From an uncultured Collinsella sp. (lineage in GTDB: Bacteria > Actinomycetota > Coriobacteriia > Coriobacteriales > Coriobacteriaceae): a DNA stretch of 11,522 bases. The first letter of the stretch is position 1; every line of letters begins with the position of its first letter. The position numbers and the translations under genes were made by a program. The stretch spans positions 1 through 11,522 of the forward strand of contig CAADSP010000089.1 in NCBI GenBank assembly GCA_900751755.1. Direction: 5' to 3'. The notes below the pieces were generated by a model. It was not told where the DNA came from. It did no database searches and worked only from the letters and a program-made list of their open reading frames with translations. Below, piece by piece: positions 1 to 6,276 of the stretch.

Positions 1-224
1 CCTCCAATAAACGGGCTGGAACCGTCGCCGCCATAGGCCAGAGACCAGCCGGCAACAATCCACAGCACACCAACCAGGCCAATGGTGCCAAAGCACATAA
101 GCATGGTGTTGATGACATTTTTGCGCCTGGACAGGCCGCCATAGAAAAACGCCAAGCCCGGTGTCATTAAAAACACGAGCATGGTGCAGACGAGCATAAA
201 CGTTGTCGATCCCGTATCGTACAT
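1..224 (-). CDS. amt: Ammonium transporter (Amt family), N-terminal part, cut by window edge
   Basis: Reading the minus strand from an ATG at 224-222 gives about 74 residues beginning MYDTGSTTFMLVCTMLVFLM. This matches the start of Amt/AmtB channel proteins: a first membrane helix, then the family signature TPGLAFFYGGLSRRKN (roughly residues 21-36), then a second helix around GTIGLVGVLWIVAGWSLAYG. The frame stays open to the left edge, so about 330 or more residues lie outside the window. Amt proteins are trimeric inner-membrane channels that take up ammonium or ammonia and are often induced by nitrogen limitation. An SD sequence (AGGGAGA) sits a few bases upstream of the ATG, which supports the start. 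No GlnK gene is visible on the sequenced side; if present it would lie beyond the left edge. The family call is firm; expression under nitrogen control is inference. Confidence 0.93.
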   Translation of the reverse strand, partial: MYDTGSTTFMLVCTMLVFLMTPGLAFFYGGLSRRKNVINTMLMCFGTIGLVGVLWIVAGWSLAYGGDGSSPFIG

Positions 225-281
225 TCGCTCTCCCTTGGTCGCATGAACGTTGTCGGCGCCCATAATGCGGCCGAGGGGCAA

Positions 282-295
282 CTGGTGTAGACCAG
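282..295. promoter_or_regulatory. Small dyad upstream of amt (possible operator)
   Basis: CTGGT-gtag-ACCAG is a perfect 5-bp inverted repeat with a 4-bp centre, 58 bp upstream of the amt start. It lies in the 198-bp gap between amt and the upstream membrane-protein gene. Two short direct repeats follow it: GGCGTTGT at 300-307 and 315-322, and GGAAACGG at 328-335 and 348-355. I could not place a convincing -35/-10 pair. A regulator site is only a guess. Confidence 0.2.
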
Positions 296-422
296 ATACG
301 GCGTTGTTAAACGCGGCGTTGTCGAATGGAAACGGTGCCGCAATCTTGGAAACGGCGCGGCAACGGACGCGAAACGAACGGGAAATACGCGAGCAAGGAA
401 GCCGTGAGCGCGCCCATCCCGG

Positions 423-1442
423 CTAGCGGCGGAACAGCTCGCGGGCTCGGTCGCGGAGGTCGGTAGCTCGGATGACGCCCTCGTAGCGGTTGATGCGCAA
501 GCGCGGGAAGGCATTGAAGAAGCGCAGGTCGCGTCGGCTGAGTGACACGCTTGGCACCGGACGGCTCATGCGCTTGCCGGCAAGGCGACGACTGAGCGAC
601 GGACGCGGCATGTTCGGCGCGGCATCGGCCACGCGGCGGGCGGCAAGCGCCAGGCCGCGAGCACCATCCGCGACAAACGTCGGCATCGAAGCCTTCTCGC
701 GCAGAGCATCGAGCGCGGCGTCACCCAGCTCGGCCAGCCACGCGTTAACGGCACGGCTACGGATATGCGTCTGTGCCACCGAGTCAATCGTCGATTCGGG
801 AATGCGCTCGAGCATTGAGTCCGAGGCATCGGCAAGCGACTCGTTGATGCGGTCCGCAAGGTCGGTCCGGACGCGCTCCAGCTGATCAGACAGACGCCGC
901 CAGCTCGCCAACGAGCACACCGCGTCGACCATCATCGCGACCGCGACGATAAAGGCGGACAACCGCACAATCAGCACCGGCAGATGGCCAAGCAGCCCCA
1001 GCAATGCCGGCTCCACTAAACGGCAAATACACAACGAACCCAAGCCAAACGCGCAGGCCCAGTACAGACAGATGCGTCCGTGCAAGTTAAACGGCAGGTG
1101 CGAGTAATCCCAAAAGCGAGCGCCCGTTGTTTTTTCCAACAGCACGCCCACGCTGTACTCAATCACACTGCATACGAGCGCTGCAGCGACAAACTGGCTC
1201 GACGCGTCAGGAATCCCGCGCAACAGCAGCCAGCAGGCAATGCCGCCCGCGCCATAGATGGGGCAGCACGGCCCCAGCAAAAAGCCACTGTTGGCAAATC
1301 GTCCGTGATTGAGCATGGCGCATACTGTCGACTCCCATGCCCAGCCGCAAAACCCGTAAAAGGCAAACGAGAGCACCAGCGCCGAGAGTGGGCAGGCGGC
1401 AAGCGTCGCGCCGCCAAACGCAATATCAATCGCGGTCCCCAC
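423..1442 (-). CDS. CmpB-like membrane protein ('putative ABC transporter permease', DUF1113/PF06541 type)
   Basis: The 339-residue protein starts at a GTG (1442-1440) preceded by a purine-rich SD (GAGGAGAGGG) that overlaps the stop of the upstream HD gene. The N-terminal half (about residues 12-180) has five hydrophobic segments. It also has the family's conserved pieces: FYGFCGWAWES (29-38), NSGFLLGPCCPIYG (51-64), EKTTGARFWDY (103-113) and the downstream HGRICLYW (121-128). The C-terminal 160 residues are charged, helical and probably cytoplasmic. They end in a basic, Phe-rich tail (FFNAFPRLRI) of the kind I associate with this family. Databases usually call it an ABC transporter permease, but no ATPase or binding protein sits beside it and transport has not been shown for the family as far as I know. 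It is translationally coupled to the HD gene (3 bp between stop and start). The family call is good; the biochemical role is unknown. Confidence 0.8.
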   Translation of the reverse strand: MGTAIDIAFGGATLAACPLSALVLSFAFYGFCGWAWESTVCAMLNHGRFANSGFLLGPCCPIYGAGGIACWLLLRGIPDASSQFVAAALVCSVIEYSVGVLLEKTTGARFWDYSHLPFNLHGRICLYWACAFGLGSLCICRLVEPALLGLLGHLPVLIVRLSAFIVAVAMMVDAVCSLASWRRLSDQLERVRTDLADRINESLADASDSMLERIPESTIDSVAQTHIRSRAVNAWLAELGDAALDALREKASMPTFVADGARGLALAARRVADAAPNMPRPSLSRRLAGKRMSRPVPSVSLSRRDLRFFNAFPRLRINRYEGVIRATDLRDRARELFRR

Positions 1443-1445
1443 CGT

Positions 1446-1982
1446 CTACCCTCTCCTCTTTTCGCTCGATGCTTTACTCACGCTATCGTCCGTCTCGTCC
1501 TTGCGCCGCAGACGACCGGCGACCGTCTCGCGCAGGGCGCACCATTTATCTGCCAGGCATACAATCCAAGCCTCACGACACGTCGGCGGCACCGGCACCA
1601 GCGGAAACATATGCCGCACGATAATATTCCGCTCGCGCGACGTCAGCTCAAAATCTTCCTCCGCGCGCGCTAGGGCAAAAAACGGATGCCGAAATCCGTG
1701 CAGGCGATGACTCGGATCGGGATCGTGCCAATCGTAGAGAAAGTAATCGTGTAACAGGGCTCCGCGCAGCAACGAGGCGCGGTCGACCGAGACACCGACG
1801 CGGCCCAGGCGCTCGGCAAAGGACAGGCTCGCCCGCGCTACCGAGGTCACATGCGTATAAACCGTCACGTCGCCATGCTGGATAAACTCGTGCGTCAGGT
1901 CCAAGCGGCCCGCCTGGGCGAGCTGACGGGCGGCATAGTCAACCTCGCGCGCGATTTTCTCGGCACGAATGGTATCGGACAT
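1446..1982 (-). CDS. Small HD-domain phosphohydrolase
   Basis: A 178-residue soluble protein. I chose the ATG at 1982-1980 because a strong SD (GGAAGGAGG, minus strand, 1995-1987) precedes it by four bases. A GTG 15 codons upstream keeps the frame open but has no SD. The HD metal-site pattern is complete: His44 in VYTHVTSVA, His78-Asp79 in ALLHDYFLYDW, further histidines at 99 (HGFRHP) and 124 (IVRHMFPL), and Asp145 in CLADKW. HD proteins are divalent-metal phosphohydrolases acting on nucleotides or phosphodiesters; the number of histidines leaves room for a two-metal centre. The substrate cannot be read from the sequence. The last 25 residues are polar and likely disordered. The membrane-protein gene follows after 3 bp, so the two are surely co-transcribed and may act together. 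Confidence 0.85.
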   Translation of the reverse strand: MSDTIRAEKIAREVDYAARQLAQAGRLDLTHEFIQHGDVTVYTHVTSVARASLSFAERLGRVGVSVDRASLLRGALLHDYFLYDWHDPDPSHRLHGFRHPFFALARAEEDFELTSRERNIIVRHMFPLVPVPPTCREAWIVCLADKWCALRETVAGRLRRKDETDDSVSKASSEKRRG

Positions 1983-2210
1983 GCTGCCTCCTTCCAGCGG
2001 CTCACGGCGGCAAGCCACGGACTGCACGCATTGAATAAAATCATCATCGAATCTACTAGTATGGCATCGGAAAAAACGTTTTGCCCCGCCAGTTGGCGAA
2101 TTACCGCGCCGCCGTCACATATCAAACGCCAAAATGTGCGAGACTGTTTTGTGCAATTGTGCCGGCCGAGGGAGCGCCGGCGCTCGATTCGCATGGAGTA
2201 ACCCACAACG
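1983..2210. other. Divergent intergenic region between the HD gene and dxs
   Basis: This 228-bp stretch must hold the promoters of both divergent units. Possible -35-like TTGAAT and AT-rich segments occur around 2033-2062, but no pair matches the consensus well enough to annotate. It contains a small dyad, CGCCA-gt-TGGCG (2087-2098), and a perfect 14-bp palindrome at 2172-2185, listed separately. I see no riboswitch, T-box or terminator. Confidence 0.4.
2172..2185. promoter_or_regulatory. Perfect 14-bp palindrome in the dxs leader
   Basis: GAGCGCCGGCGCTC equals its own reverse complement and lies 25 bp before the dxs start codon, just upstream of the weak SD (GGAG, 2195-2198). It could be an operator. 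As RNA it has no proper loop, so a protein-bound DNA site is likelier than a hairpin. In GC-rich DNA some palindromes arise by chance. Confidence 0.25.
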
Positions 2211-3992
2211 ATGCTGCTTACGCAAACGACAACGCCCGAGGACGTCAAGGCTCTCGACCGCGCCGAGCTCCCGCAGCTCTGCGACGAGATTCGCCACGCC
2301 ATCCTCGAAAGCTCCGCCGCCGTCGGCGGGCACGTTGCCCCCAACCTGGGCGTCGTTGAGCTTACGGTCGCGCTCCATCGCGTGTTTAACTCCCCTATCG
2401 ACAAGATTCTCTTTGACGTTTCGCACCAGACCTACGCCCACAAGGCGCTGACCGGGCGCGCGTACACTTATATCGATCCGAAGCGCTTTGGCGAGGCCTC
2501 TGGCTTTGCCAATCCCGACGAGTCCGAGCACGACCTGTTCGCCATGGGCCACACCTCCACATCGGTGAGCCTGGGCTGCGGCTTGGCACACGCCCGCGAT
2601 CTGGCGGGCGACAGCTACAACGTCATCACCATCATTGGCGACGGCTCGCTTTCGGGCGGCTTGGCGTTTGAGGGCTTCAACAATGCCGCCGAACTCGACA
2701 GCAACCTGATCATCATCGTCAACGATAACGACCAGTCCATTGCCGAGAACCATGGCGGCCTGTATCGCAATCTGGCCGAGCTGCGCGCCAGCAACGGCGC
2801 CTGTGAGCGCAACATTTTCCGCGCGATGGGGCTCGACTACCGCTATCTGGACGCCGGTAACGATGTGTTGGCCCTCGTCGACGCGCTGCAGGAGCTGCGC
2901 GATATCGATCACCCCATCGTGCTGCACGTCTCGACCGCCAAGGGCAAGGGCTTTGAGCCAGCCCAGAGCGACCCCGAGCGCTGGCACCACGTGGGTCCGT
3001 TTGACATGGCGACCGGGCGCAAGCTCTGCCCGGGCCATCCGAGCGAGCCTGCGCCGCGCACCTATGCCGACATTACGGGCGAGGCGCTCAGCGCCGCCAT
3101 CGAGCGCGATCCGCAGGTCGTGGGCATCACGGCCGCCACACCCTACATCATGGGCTTTACACCCGAGCTTCGCGCTGCCGCCGGCAAACAGTTCGTCGAT
3201 GTGGGCATTGCCGAGGAGCACGCCGTGACCTTTGCCACCGCGCTTGCGCGCTCGGGCGCCAAGCCAGTCTTTGGTGTGTACGGCACGTTTTTGCAGCGCG
3301 CCTACGACGAGCTGTGGCACGACCTGTGCCTCAACGACGCCCCGGCAACCATTTTGGTGTTTGGTGCGTCGATCTTTGGCACCACGTCCGAGACGCACCT
3401 TTCGTTCTTTGATATTTCCATGCTGGGCGGTCTTCCCAACATGCACTACTTGGCGCCGGCCTGCATGGAGGAATATCTGTCCATGCTGAGCTGGTCGCTC
3501 GACCATCGCGAGCATCCCGTGGCAATCCGCGTACCGGGCATCGGCCTGGTAAGCCGCCCCGACCTTGCGCCCGCCGAAGACACCGACTACAGCGCCGTTC
3601 GCTACAACGTGGTGCGTCAGGGCCGCGACGTTGCCGTGCTCGCGCTTGGCGATTTCTTTGAGCTGGGTGAGCGCGTGGCAAACCGTCTGACTGCCGAGTA
3701 CGGCATCGAGGCCACGCTCGTCAACCCGCGCTTTGCAACCGAGCTCGACCGCGAGTTCCTCGACAGCCTTGCCGCCGAGCATCGCGTTGTCGTCACCCTC
3801 GAGGACGGCATCTTGGACGGCGGCTGGGGCGAGCGCGTGGCGTGTTACCTGGCCTGCACGCCCTTACGCACACGCACCTTCGGCATCGCCAAGGGCTTCC
3901 CCGACCGCTACGACCCCAACGAACTGCTTGCGCAGAACGGCATGACGACCGAGAACATGGCCGCTGAAGCCGTAAGGCTACTCAACGAGTAA
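2211..3992 (+). CDS. dxs: 1-deoxy-D-xylulose-5-phosphate synthase, short divergent subfamily
   Basis: A 593-residue thiamine-diphosphate (ThDP) enzyme of the DXS family. Classical DXS joins pyruvate and glyceraldehyde 3-phosphate to give DXP for isoprenoids, thiamine and pyridoxal. Visible motifs: GGHVAPNLGVVELTVALH with His41; DVSHQTYAHKALTGR (69-83); the ThDP/Mg site GDGSLSGG (143-150) with NDN (171-173); KGKGFEPA then WHHVGPFD (258-265); catalytic Glu335 in VGIAEEHAVTF; YGTFLQRAYDE (357-367); and a transketolase C-terminal domain from about 470. The usual DRAGxVGxDGxTHxG stretch reads FGASIFGTTSETHLSFFD (384-401), and the usual RYPRG reads RVPGIG (440-445), so arginines linked to substrate phosphate binding are missing. 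From memory this resembles a known shorter DXS subfamily in Firmicutes. The SD GGAG lies 12 bp upstream of the ATG, a long spacing. It is monocistronic, ending in a strong terminator. ThDP enzyme: certain; true DXP synthesis: likely but not proven. Confidence 0.88.
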   Translation: MLLTQTTTPEDVKALDRAELPQLCDEIRHAILESSAAVGGHVAPNLGVVELTVALHRVFNSPIDKILFDVSHQTYAHKALTGRAYTYIDPKRFGEASGFANPDESEHDLFAMGHTSTSVSLGCGLAHARDLAGDSYNVITIIGDGSLSGGLAFEGFNNAAELDSNLIIIVNDNDQSIAENHGGLYRNLAELRASNGACERNIFRAMGLDYRYLDAGNDVLALVDALQELRDIDHPIVLHVSTAKGKGFEPAQSDPERWHHVGPFDMATGRKLCPGHPSEPAPRTYADITGEALSAAIERDPQVVGITAATPYIMGFTPELRAAAGKQFVDVGIAEEHAVTFATALARSGAKPVFGVYGTFLQRAYDELWHDLCLNDAPATILVFGASIFGTTSETHLSFFDISMLGGLPNMHYLAPACMEEYLSMLSWSLDHREHPVAIRVPGIGLVSRPDLAPAEDTDYSAVRYNVVRQGRDVAVLALGDFFELGERVANRLTAEYGIEATLVNPRFATELDREFLDSLAAEHRVVVTLEDGILDGGWGERVACYLACTPLRTRTFGIAKGFPDRYDPNELLAQNGMTTENMAAEAVRLLNE

Positions 3993-4032
3993 AAAACCTC
4001 CGCAAAGGGAAGCATCCCTGCGGAGGTTTTTA
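3992..4032 (+). terminator. Intrinsic terminator of dxs
   Basis: A perfect 13-bp stem (AAAAACCTCCGCA at 3992-4004 pairs with TGCGGAGGTTTTT at 4019-4031) begins at the dxs stop codon. A small inner GGGA/TCCC helix closes the loop, and the T-rich run continues into TATTTT. The A-tract upstream makes a bidirectional effect possible, though no minus-strand gene needs it. Confidence 0.93.
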
Positions 4033-4049
4033 TTTTCGCGACGCGATTA

Positions 4050-4265
4050 TCTCAATCTGTAACATCTAGGGCCCGAATTCCCGTCTAACTGTTACAGATC
4101 GAGACAAGACGCCTTAGTCCCTGACCTTTGTCTCAATCTGTAACAGATAGAGACCTTTCGTCCGTCCAGATGTTACAGATCGAGACATTCGAATTCCCCT
4201 GAAGAGAAAATCTCGATCTGTAACAGTTAGAACCCATTTCCTCGTCTACCTGTTACTGATTGAGA
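4050..4265. repeat. Array of six alternately inverted 15-bp motifs, 40-41 bp period
   Basis: The motif TCTCAATCTGTAACA occurs forward at 4050-4064 and 4131-4145, and with one change (TCTCGATCTGTAACA) at 4211-4225. Its inverse TGTTACAGATCGAGA occurs at 4090-4104 and 4171-4185, with a variant TGTTACTGATTGAGA at 4251-4265. Successive copies start 40, 41, 40, 40 and 40 bp apart and alternate strictly in orientation. Any neighbouring pair can therefore fold into a 15-bp stem with a 25-26-base loop. The third pair can extend its stem through TTAGA/TCTAC. Most copies extend to a fuller consensus of about GTCTA-n-CTGTTACAGAT then yGAGACA, whose ends (GTCT/AGAC) are themselves inverted. The spacers differ from each other, apart from CGAATTCCC in two of them. 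There is no coding potential. Function unknown: candidates are a palindromic mobile or REP-type element or a multi-site binding array. Confidence 0.85.
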
Positions 4266-4299
4266 CAAAACAGCGAGGCGGGCCGTCCGAAAAGCACTA

Positions 4300-4313
4300 T
4301 CTCAGCAGCAACA
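4300..4313 (+). repeat. Possible decayed seventh copy of the array motif
   Basis: TCTCAGCAGCAACA resembles the forward motif TCTCAATCTGTAACA with one base missing and several changes. It lies 49 bp downstream of the start of the sixth copy, so it roughly keeps the alternation. It could equally be chance. Confidence 0.25.
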
Positions 4314-4334
4314 ACCGACGTTTGTCCAGATAAA

Positions 4335-4369
4335 ACCTGCCAAAATAAACCTGTCCCTTTTTGGTAGGT
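4335..4369. repeat. Hairpin element downstream of the array
   Basis: ACCTGCCAAAA (4335-4345) pairs with TTTTGGTAGGT (4359-4369) in an 11-bp stem with one G-T wobble and a 13-base loop containing ACCTGTCCC. Read on the minus strand, the stem is followed by TTTTAT, so it could end transcription in that direction; on the plus strand no T-run follows. There is no minus-strand gene here to terminate, so it may instead be an interspersed palindromic element. Confidence 0.5.
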
Positions 4370-4411
4370 AGAATTACCCATAAGGCAAGTATGTTTCTGA
4401 GTTATTTCGTG

Positions 4412-4441
4412 TTGACCCGTCCGAGCGCAATAGGGTATAAC
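4412..4441 (+). promoter_or_regulatory. Sigma-70-type promoter of the amino-acid ABC operon
   Basis: TTGACC (-35, 4412-4417) and TATAAC (-10, 4436-4441) are separated by 18 bp. Transcription would start near 4447-4449, giving a leader of about 35 bases before the binding-protein ATG at 4483. The inverted-motif array ends about 145 bp upstream. Confidence 0.75.
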
Positions 4442-4465
4442 TCTACTCAACCACTAGGATTTTTT

Positions 4466-4480
4466 GAGAAAGGTGTTCTC
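4466..4480 (+). promoter_or_regulatory. Small hairpin enclosing the SD of the binding-protein gene
   Basis: GAGAA (4466-4470) can pair with TTCTC (4476-4480), placing much of the AAAGG SD in the stem and loop directly before the ATG at 4483. The stem is only 5 bp, so any effect on translation would be mild. Confidence 0.3.
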
Positions 4481-4482
4481 CT

Positions 4483-5478
4483 ATGAGCAAGAACCTCTCC
4501 CAGCAGGTCGTTCTCGACCGCCGCGGCTTTGTCGCCGCCACCTTCGCAACCGTCGCCGGCCTTGGTCTTGCCGGCTGCTCCGACACCAGCGCCGAGGCCG
4601 ACAAGGGTTCAGCCGCCGGCTCCTCCAAGAGCTCCGAGGATACCGAGGCTTCCACCACGCTCGACGCCAAGGCATTCGACAAGCTCGTCGACAACGGCCC
4701 CAAGGCCGATGACGACGCCATCGCCGCCAGCACCTGGGCCACGGCCGTCAAGGACGCCGGCGTCTTTAAGATCGGTGGCGTTCAGACTTCCACGCTCTTC
4801 TCCCTCCTCAACGAGAAAGACGGTCAGACCCGTGGCTTCGATGCCGGTATCGCGCAGCTCCTGTCCAACTACATCCTGGGCGAGAACAAGGTCGAGATCA
4901 CCCAGGTGACCTCCGACACCCGTGAGTCTGTCCTGCAGAATGGCCAGGTCGACGCTGTCTTTGCCACCTACACCATCACTGACGAGCGCAAGAAGCTCGT
5001 CTCCTTTGCCGGTCCCTACTACTACACCCAGCAGGCTATCCTGGTGCTCGCCGATAACGACGACATCAAGAGCGTCGACGACCTGGCCGACAAGAACGTC
5101 GCCGTCCAGTCTGGCTCCAACGGCCCCGCCATCCTGGAGGAGTTCGCTCCCAAGGCCAGCCAGCAGGAGTTCAAGACCGACGAGGAGGCCCGCCAGGCAC
5201 TCCAGCAGGGCCGCGTTGACGCCTATGTCATCGATAACAACATGCAGCAGAGCGCCCTGGTCCGCGAGCCCGGTAAGTACAAGATCGCCGGCAAGCCCTT
5301 CGGCAGCAAGGAGCCCTATGGCATCGGTCTGCCGCTCGATTCCGACGGCGTCGCCTTTGTCAACGACTTCCTTAAGAAGATCGAGGACGACGGCACCTGG
5401 ACTGAGCTGTGGCAGATCTGCATCGGCGACCGTACGGGCGACACCAATGTTCCCGAGCTGCCCGAGATCGGCGCCTAG
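4483..5478 (+). CDS. Amino-acid (glutamate-type) ABC transporter substrate-binding lipoprotein
   Basis: A 331-residue exported binding protein. The N-terminus has RR (13-14) in DRRGFVAATF, a hydrophobic stretch, and a lipobox LAGC with Cys32, so the mature protein is lipid-anchored on the outer face of the membrane. The twin arginine hints at Tat export. A Ser/Glu/Ala-rich linker (33-60) precedes a type-3 periplasmic-binding-protein-like domain (about 95-320). Typical pieces are RGFDAGIAQLL, ATYTITDERKKLVSFAGPYYYTQQAILV, the hinge region NVAVQSGSNGPAILE, GRVDAYVIDN and EPYGIGLP near the end. The arginine in TDERKKLV matches the residue that holds the amino-acid carboxylate in this family. The pattern is closest, from memory, to GluB of Corynebacterium. 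The ligand is probably glutamate or another polar amino acid, not determinable here. It is the first gene of a four-gene importer; the permeases start 138 bp downstream. Confidence 0.92.
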   Translation: MSKNLSQQVVLDRRGFVAATFATVAGLGLAGCSDTSAEADKGSAAGSSKSSEDTEASTTLDAKAFDKLVDNGPKADDDAIAASTWATAVKDAGVFKIGGVQTSTLFSLLNEKDGQTRGFDAGIAQLLSNYILGENKVEITQVTSDTRESVLQNGQVDAVFATYTITDERKKLVSFAGPYYYTQQAILVLADNDDIKSVDDLADKNVAVQSGSNGPAILEEFAPKASQQEFKTDEEARQALQQGRVDAYVIDNNMQQSALVREPGKYKIAGKPFGSKEPYGIGLPLDSDGVAFVNDFLKKIEDDGTWTELWQICIGDRTGDTNVPELPEIGA

Positions 5479-5566
5479 TCAGCGAGCCTGGTAACGGCCG
5501 CAACGAAACCATACGGAAACGCACGATGCGCTTTATTGCGGTAAACTGTTTCCTCACTGAGTTGTC

Positions 5567-5599
5567 GGGGCTTCCGTACACACGGGAGCCCCTTTCCTT
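5567..5599 (+). terminator. Terminator-like hairpin inside the transporter operon (attenuator)
   Basis: GGGGCTTCCGT pairs with ACGGGAGCCCC (5567-5592, 11 bp including one G-T, loop ACAC) and is followed by TTTCCTT. It lies between the binding-protein gene and the first permease, with no visible new promoter after it. Partial read-through would give more binding protein than membrane components, a common arrangement in ABC importers; a 3' stem also stabilises the upstream mRNA. The rest of the 5479-5616 gap shows nothing else I can name. Confidence 0.7.
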
Positions 5600-5616
5600 A
5601 TCGGCAGGAGGTCCGC

Positions 5617-6276
5617 ATGAGTCTCTCCGAGCTCTGGTCGCTCTATGGCCAGAACTATATCGACGCGCTGCTAGCAACCTGGGGCATGACGCTTGAGTCG
5701 TTTGCCATCGCCATGGTACTGGCCGTCGCCGTCACCGTGATGCGCGTGTCGCCGCTCAAGCCACTGCGCGTCTTTGGCGACCTGTATGTCCAAGTCTTCC
5801 GTAACATCCCCGGCATCGCGCTGCTCATCATCGTCGTCTATGCGCTGCCGCCGCTCAAGGTCGTCCTGCCCTACCGCACCTGCGTTATCGTCGCCACAGT
5901 CCTCTTGGGCTCGGCCTTTGGCTCCGAAAACTTTATGAGCGGCATCAACACCGTCGGCGTCGGCCAGGTAGAAGCCGCCCGCTCGCTGGGCATGAGCTTC
6001 AACCGCATCCTCGCCAAAATCGTGATTCCGCAGGCACTGCGCTCAAGCGTATTGCCCATGACCAACCTCTTTATCGCCGTCATGCTCACCACCGCGCTCG
6101 GCAGCCAGGTGCCACTTAAACCGCAGGAGCTCACCGGCGTGGTGAGCTACATCAACACCCGCTCGCTCGGCGGCGTCGCCGCGTTCTTTATCTCGGCGCT
6201 CGGCTACCTGGGCACGGCCTTTGTGGTGAGCCACATTGGCAACTACATCGATAAGAAGGTGAGAATCCTCCGATGA
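5617..6276 (+). CDS. Amino-acid ABC transporter permease 1 (GluC-like)
   Basis: A 219-residue inner-membrane protein of the His/Glu/Gln permease family. It has about five membrane helices. The cytoplasmic coupling loop VEAARSLGMSFNRILAKIVIP begins near residue 118 (EAA motif), where the ATPase docks. FRNIPGIALL (61-70) is the conserved loop after the early helices that reads FRGTPLLVQL-like in relatives. A strong SD (AGGAGG) precedes the ATG by five or six bases. Its last codons overlap the next permease start in an ATGA, so the two permeases are translationally coupled and presumably form a heterodimeric channel. Amino-acid specificity cannot be read from the permease. Confidence 0.92.
   Translation: MSLSELWSLYGQNYIDALLATWGMTLESFAIAMVLAVAVTVMRVSPLKPLRVFGDLYVQVFRNIPGIALLIIVVYALPPLKVVLPYRTCVIVATVLLGSAFGSENFMSGINTVGVGQVEAARSLGMSFNRILAKIVIPQALRSSVLPMTNLFIAVMLTTALGSQVPLKPQELTGVVSYINTRSLGGVAAFFISALGYLGTAFVVSHIGNYIDKKVRILR

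Noticed and set aside
167..514. Minus-strand open frame across the amt start
   Set aside because: It overlaps the true amt N-terminus and the end of the membrane-protein gene in another frame; Ser/Ala/Arg-rich and featureless.
1983..2027. Upstream GTG start for the HD protein
   Set aside because: No SD before it, and the added 15 residues lack conservation features, while the ATG at 1982 has a strong SD.
2033..2062. Promoter TTGAAT-17 bp-TACTAG upstream of dxs
   Set aside because: The -10 match is poor (three of six), so it is not annotated as a promoter.
2115..3782. Long minus-strand open frame (555 codons) opposite dxs
   Set aside because: It mirrors the dxs codons in a GC-rich genome, has no SD and no recognisable domain, and dxs is clearly the coding strand.
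4050..4265. CRISPR array, because of regularly spaced repeats
   Set aside because: Repeats are only 15-24 bp, alternate in orientation, and the spacers (25-26 bp) partly share sequence. No cas gene is in the window.
4253..4450. Minus-strand open frame of 65 codons in the repeat-bearing gap
   Set aside because: It overlaps the last motif copy, the hairpin element and the promoter, has no good SD, and its codon use does not match the neighbours.
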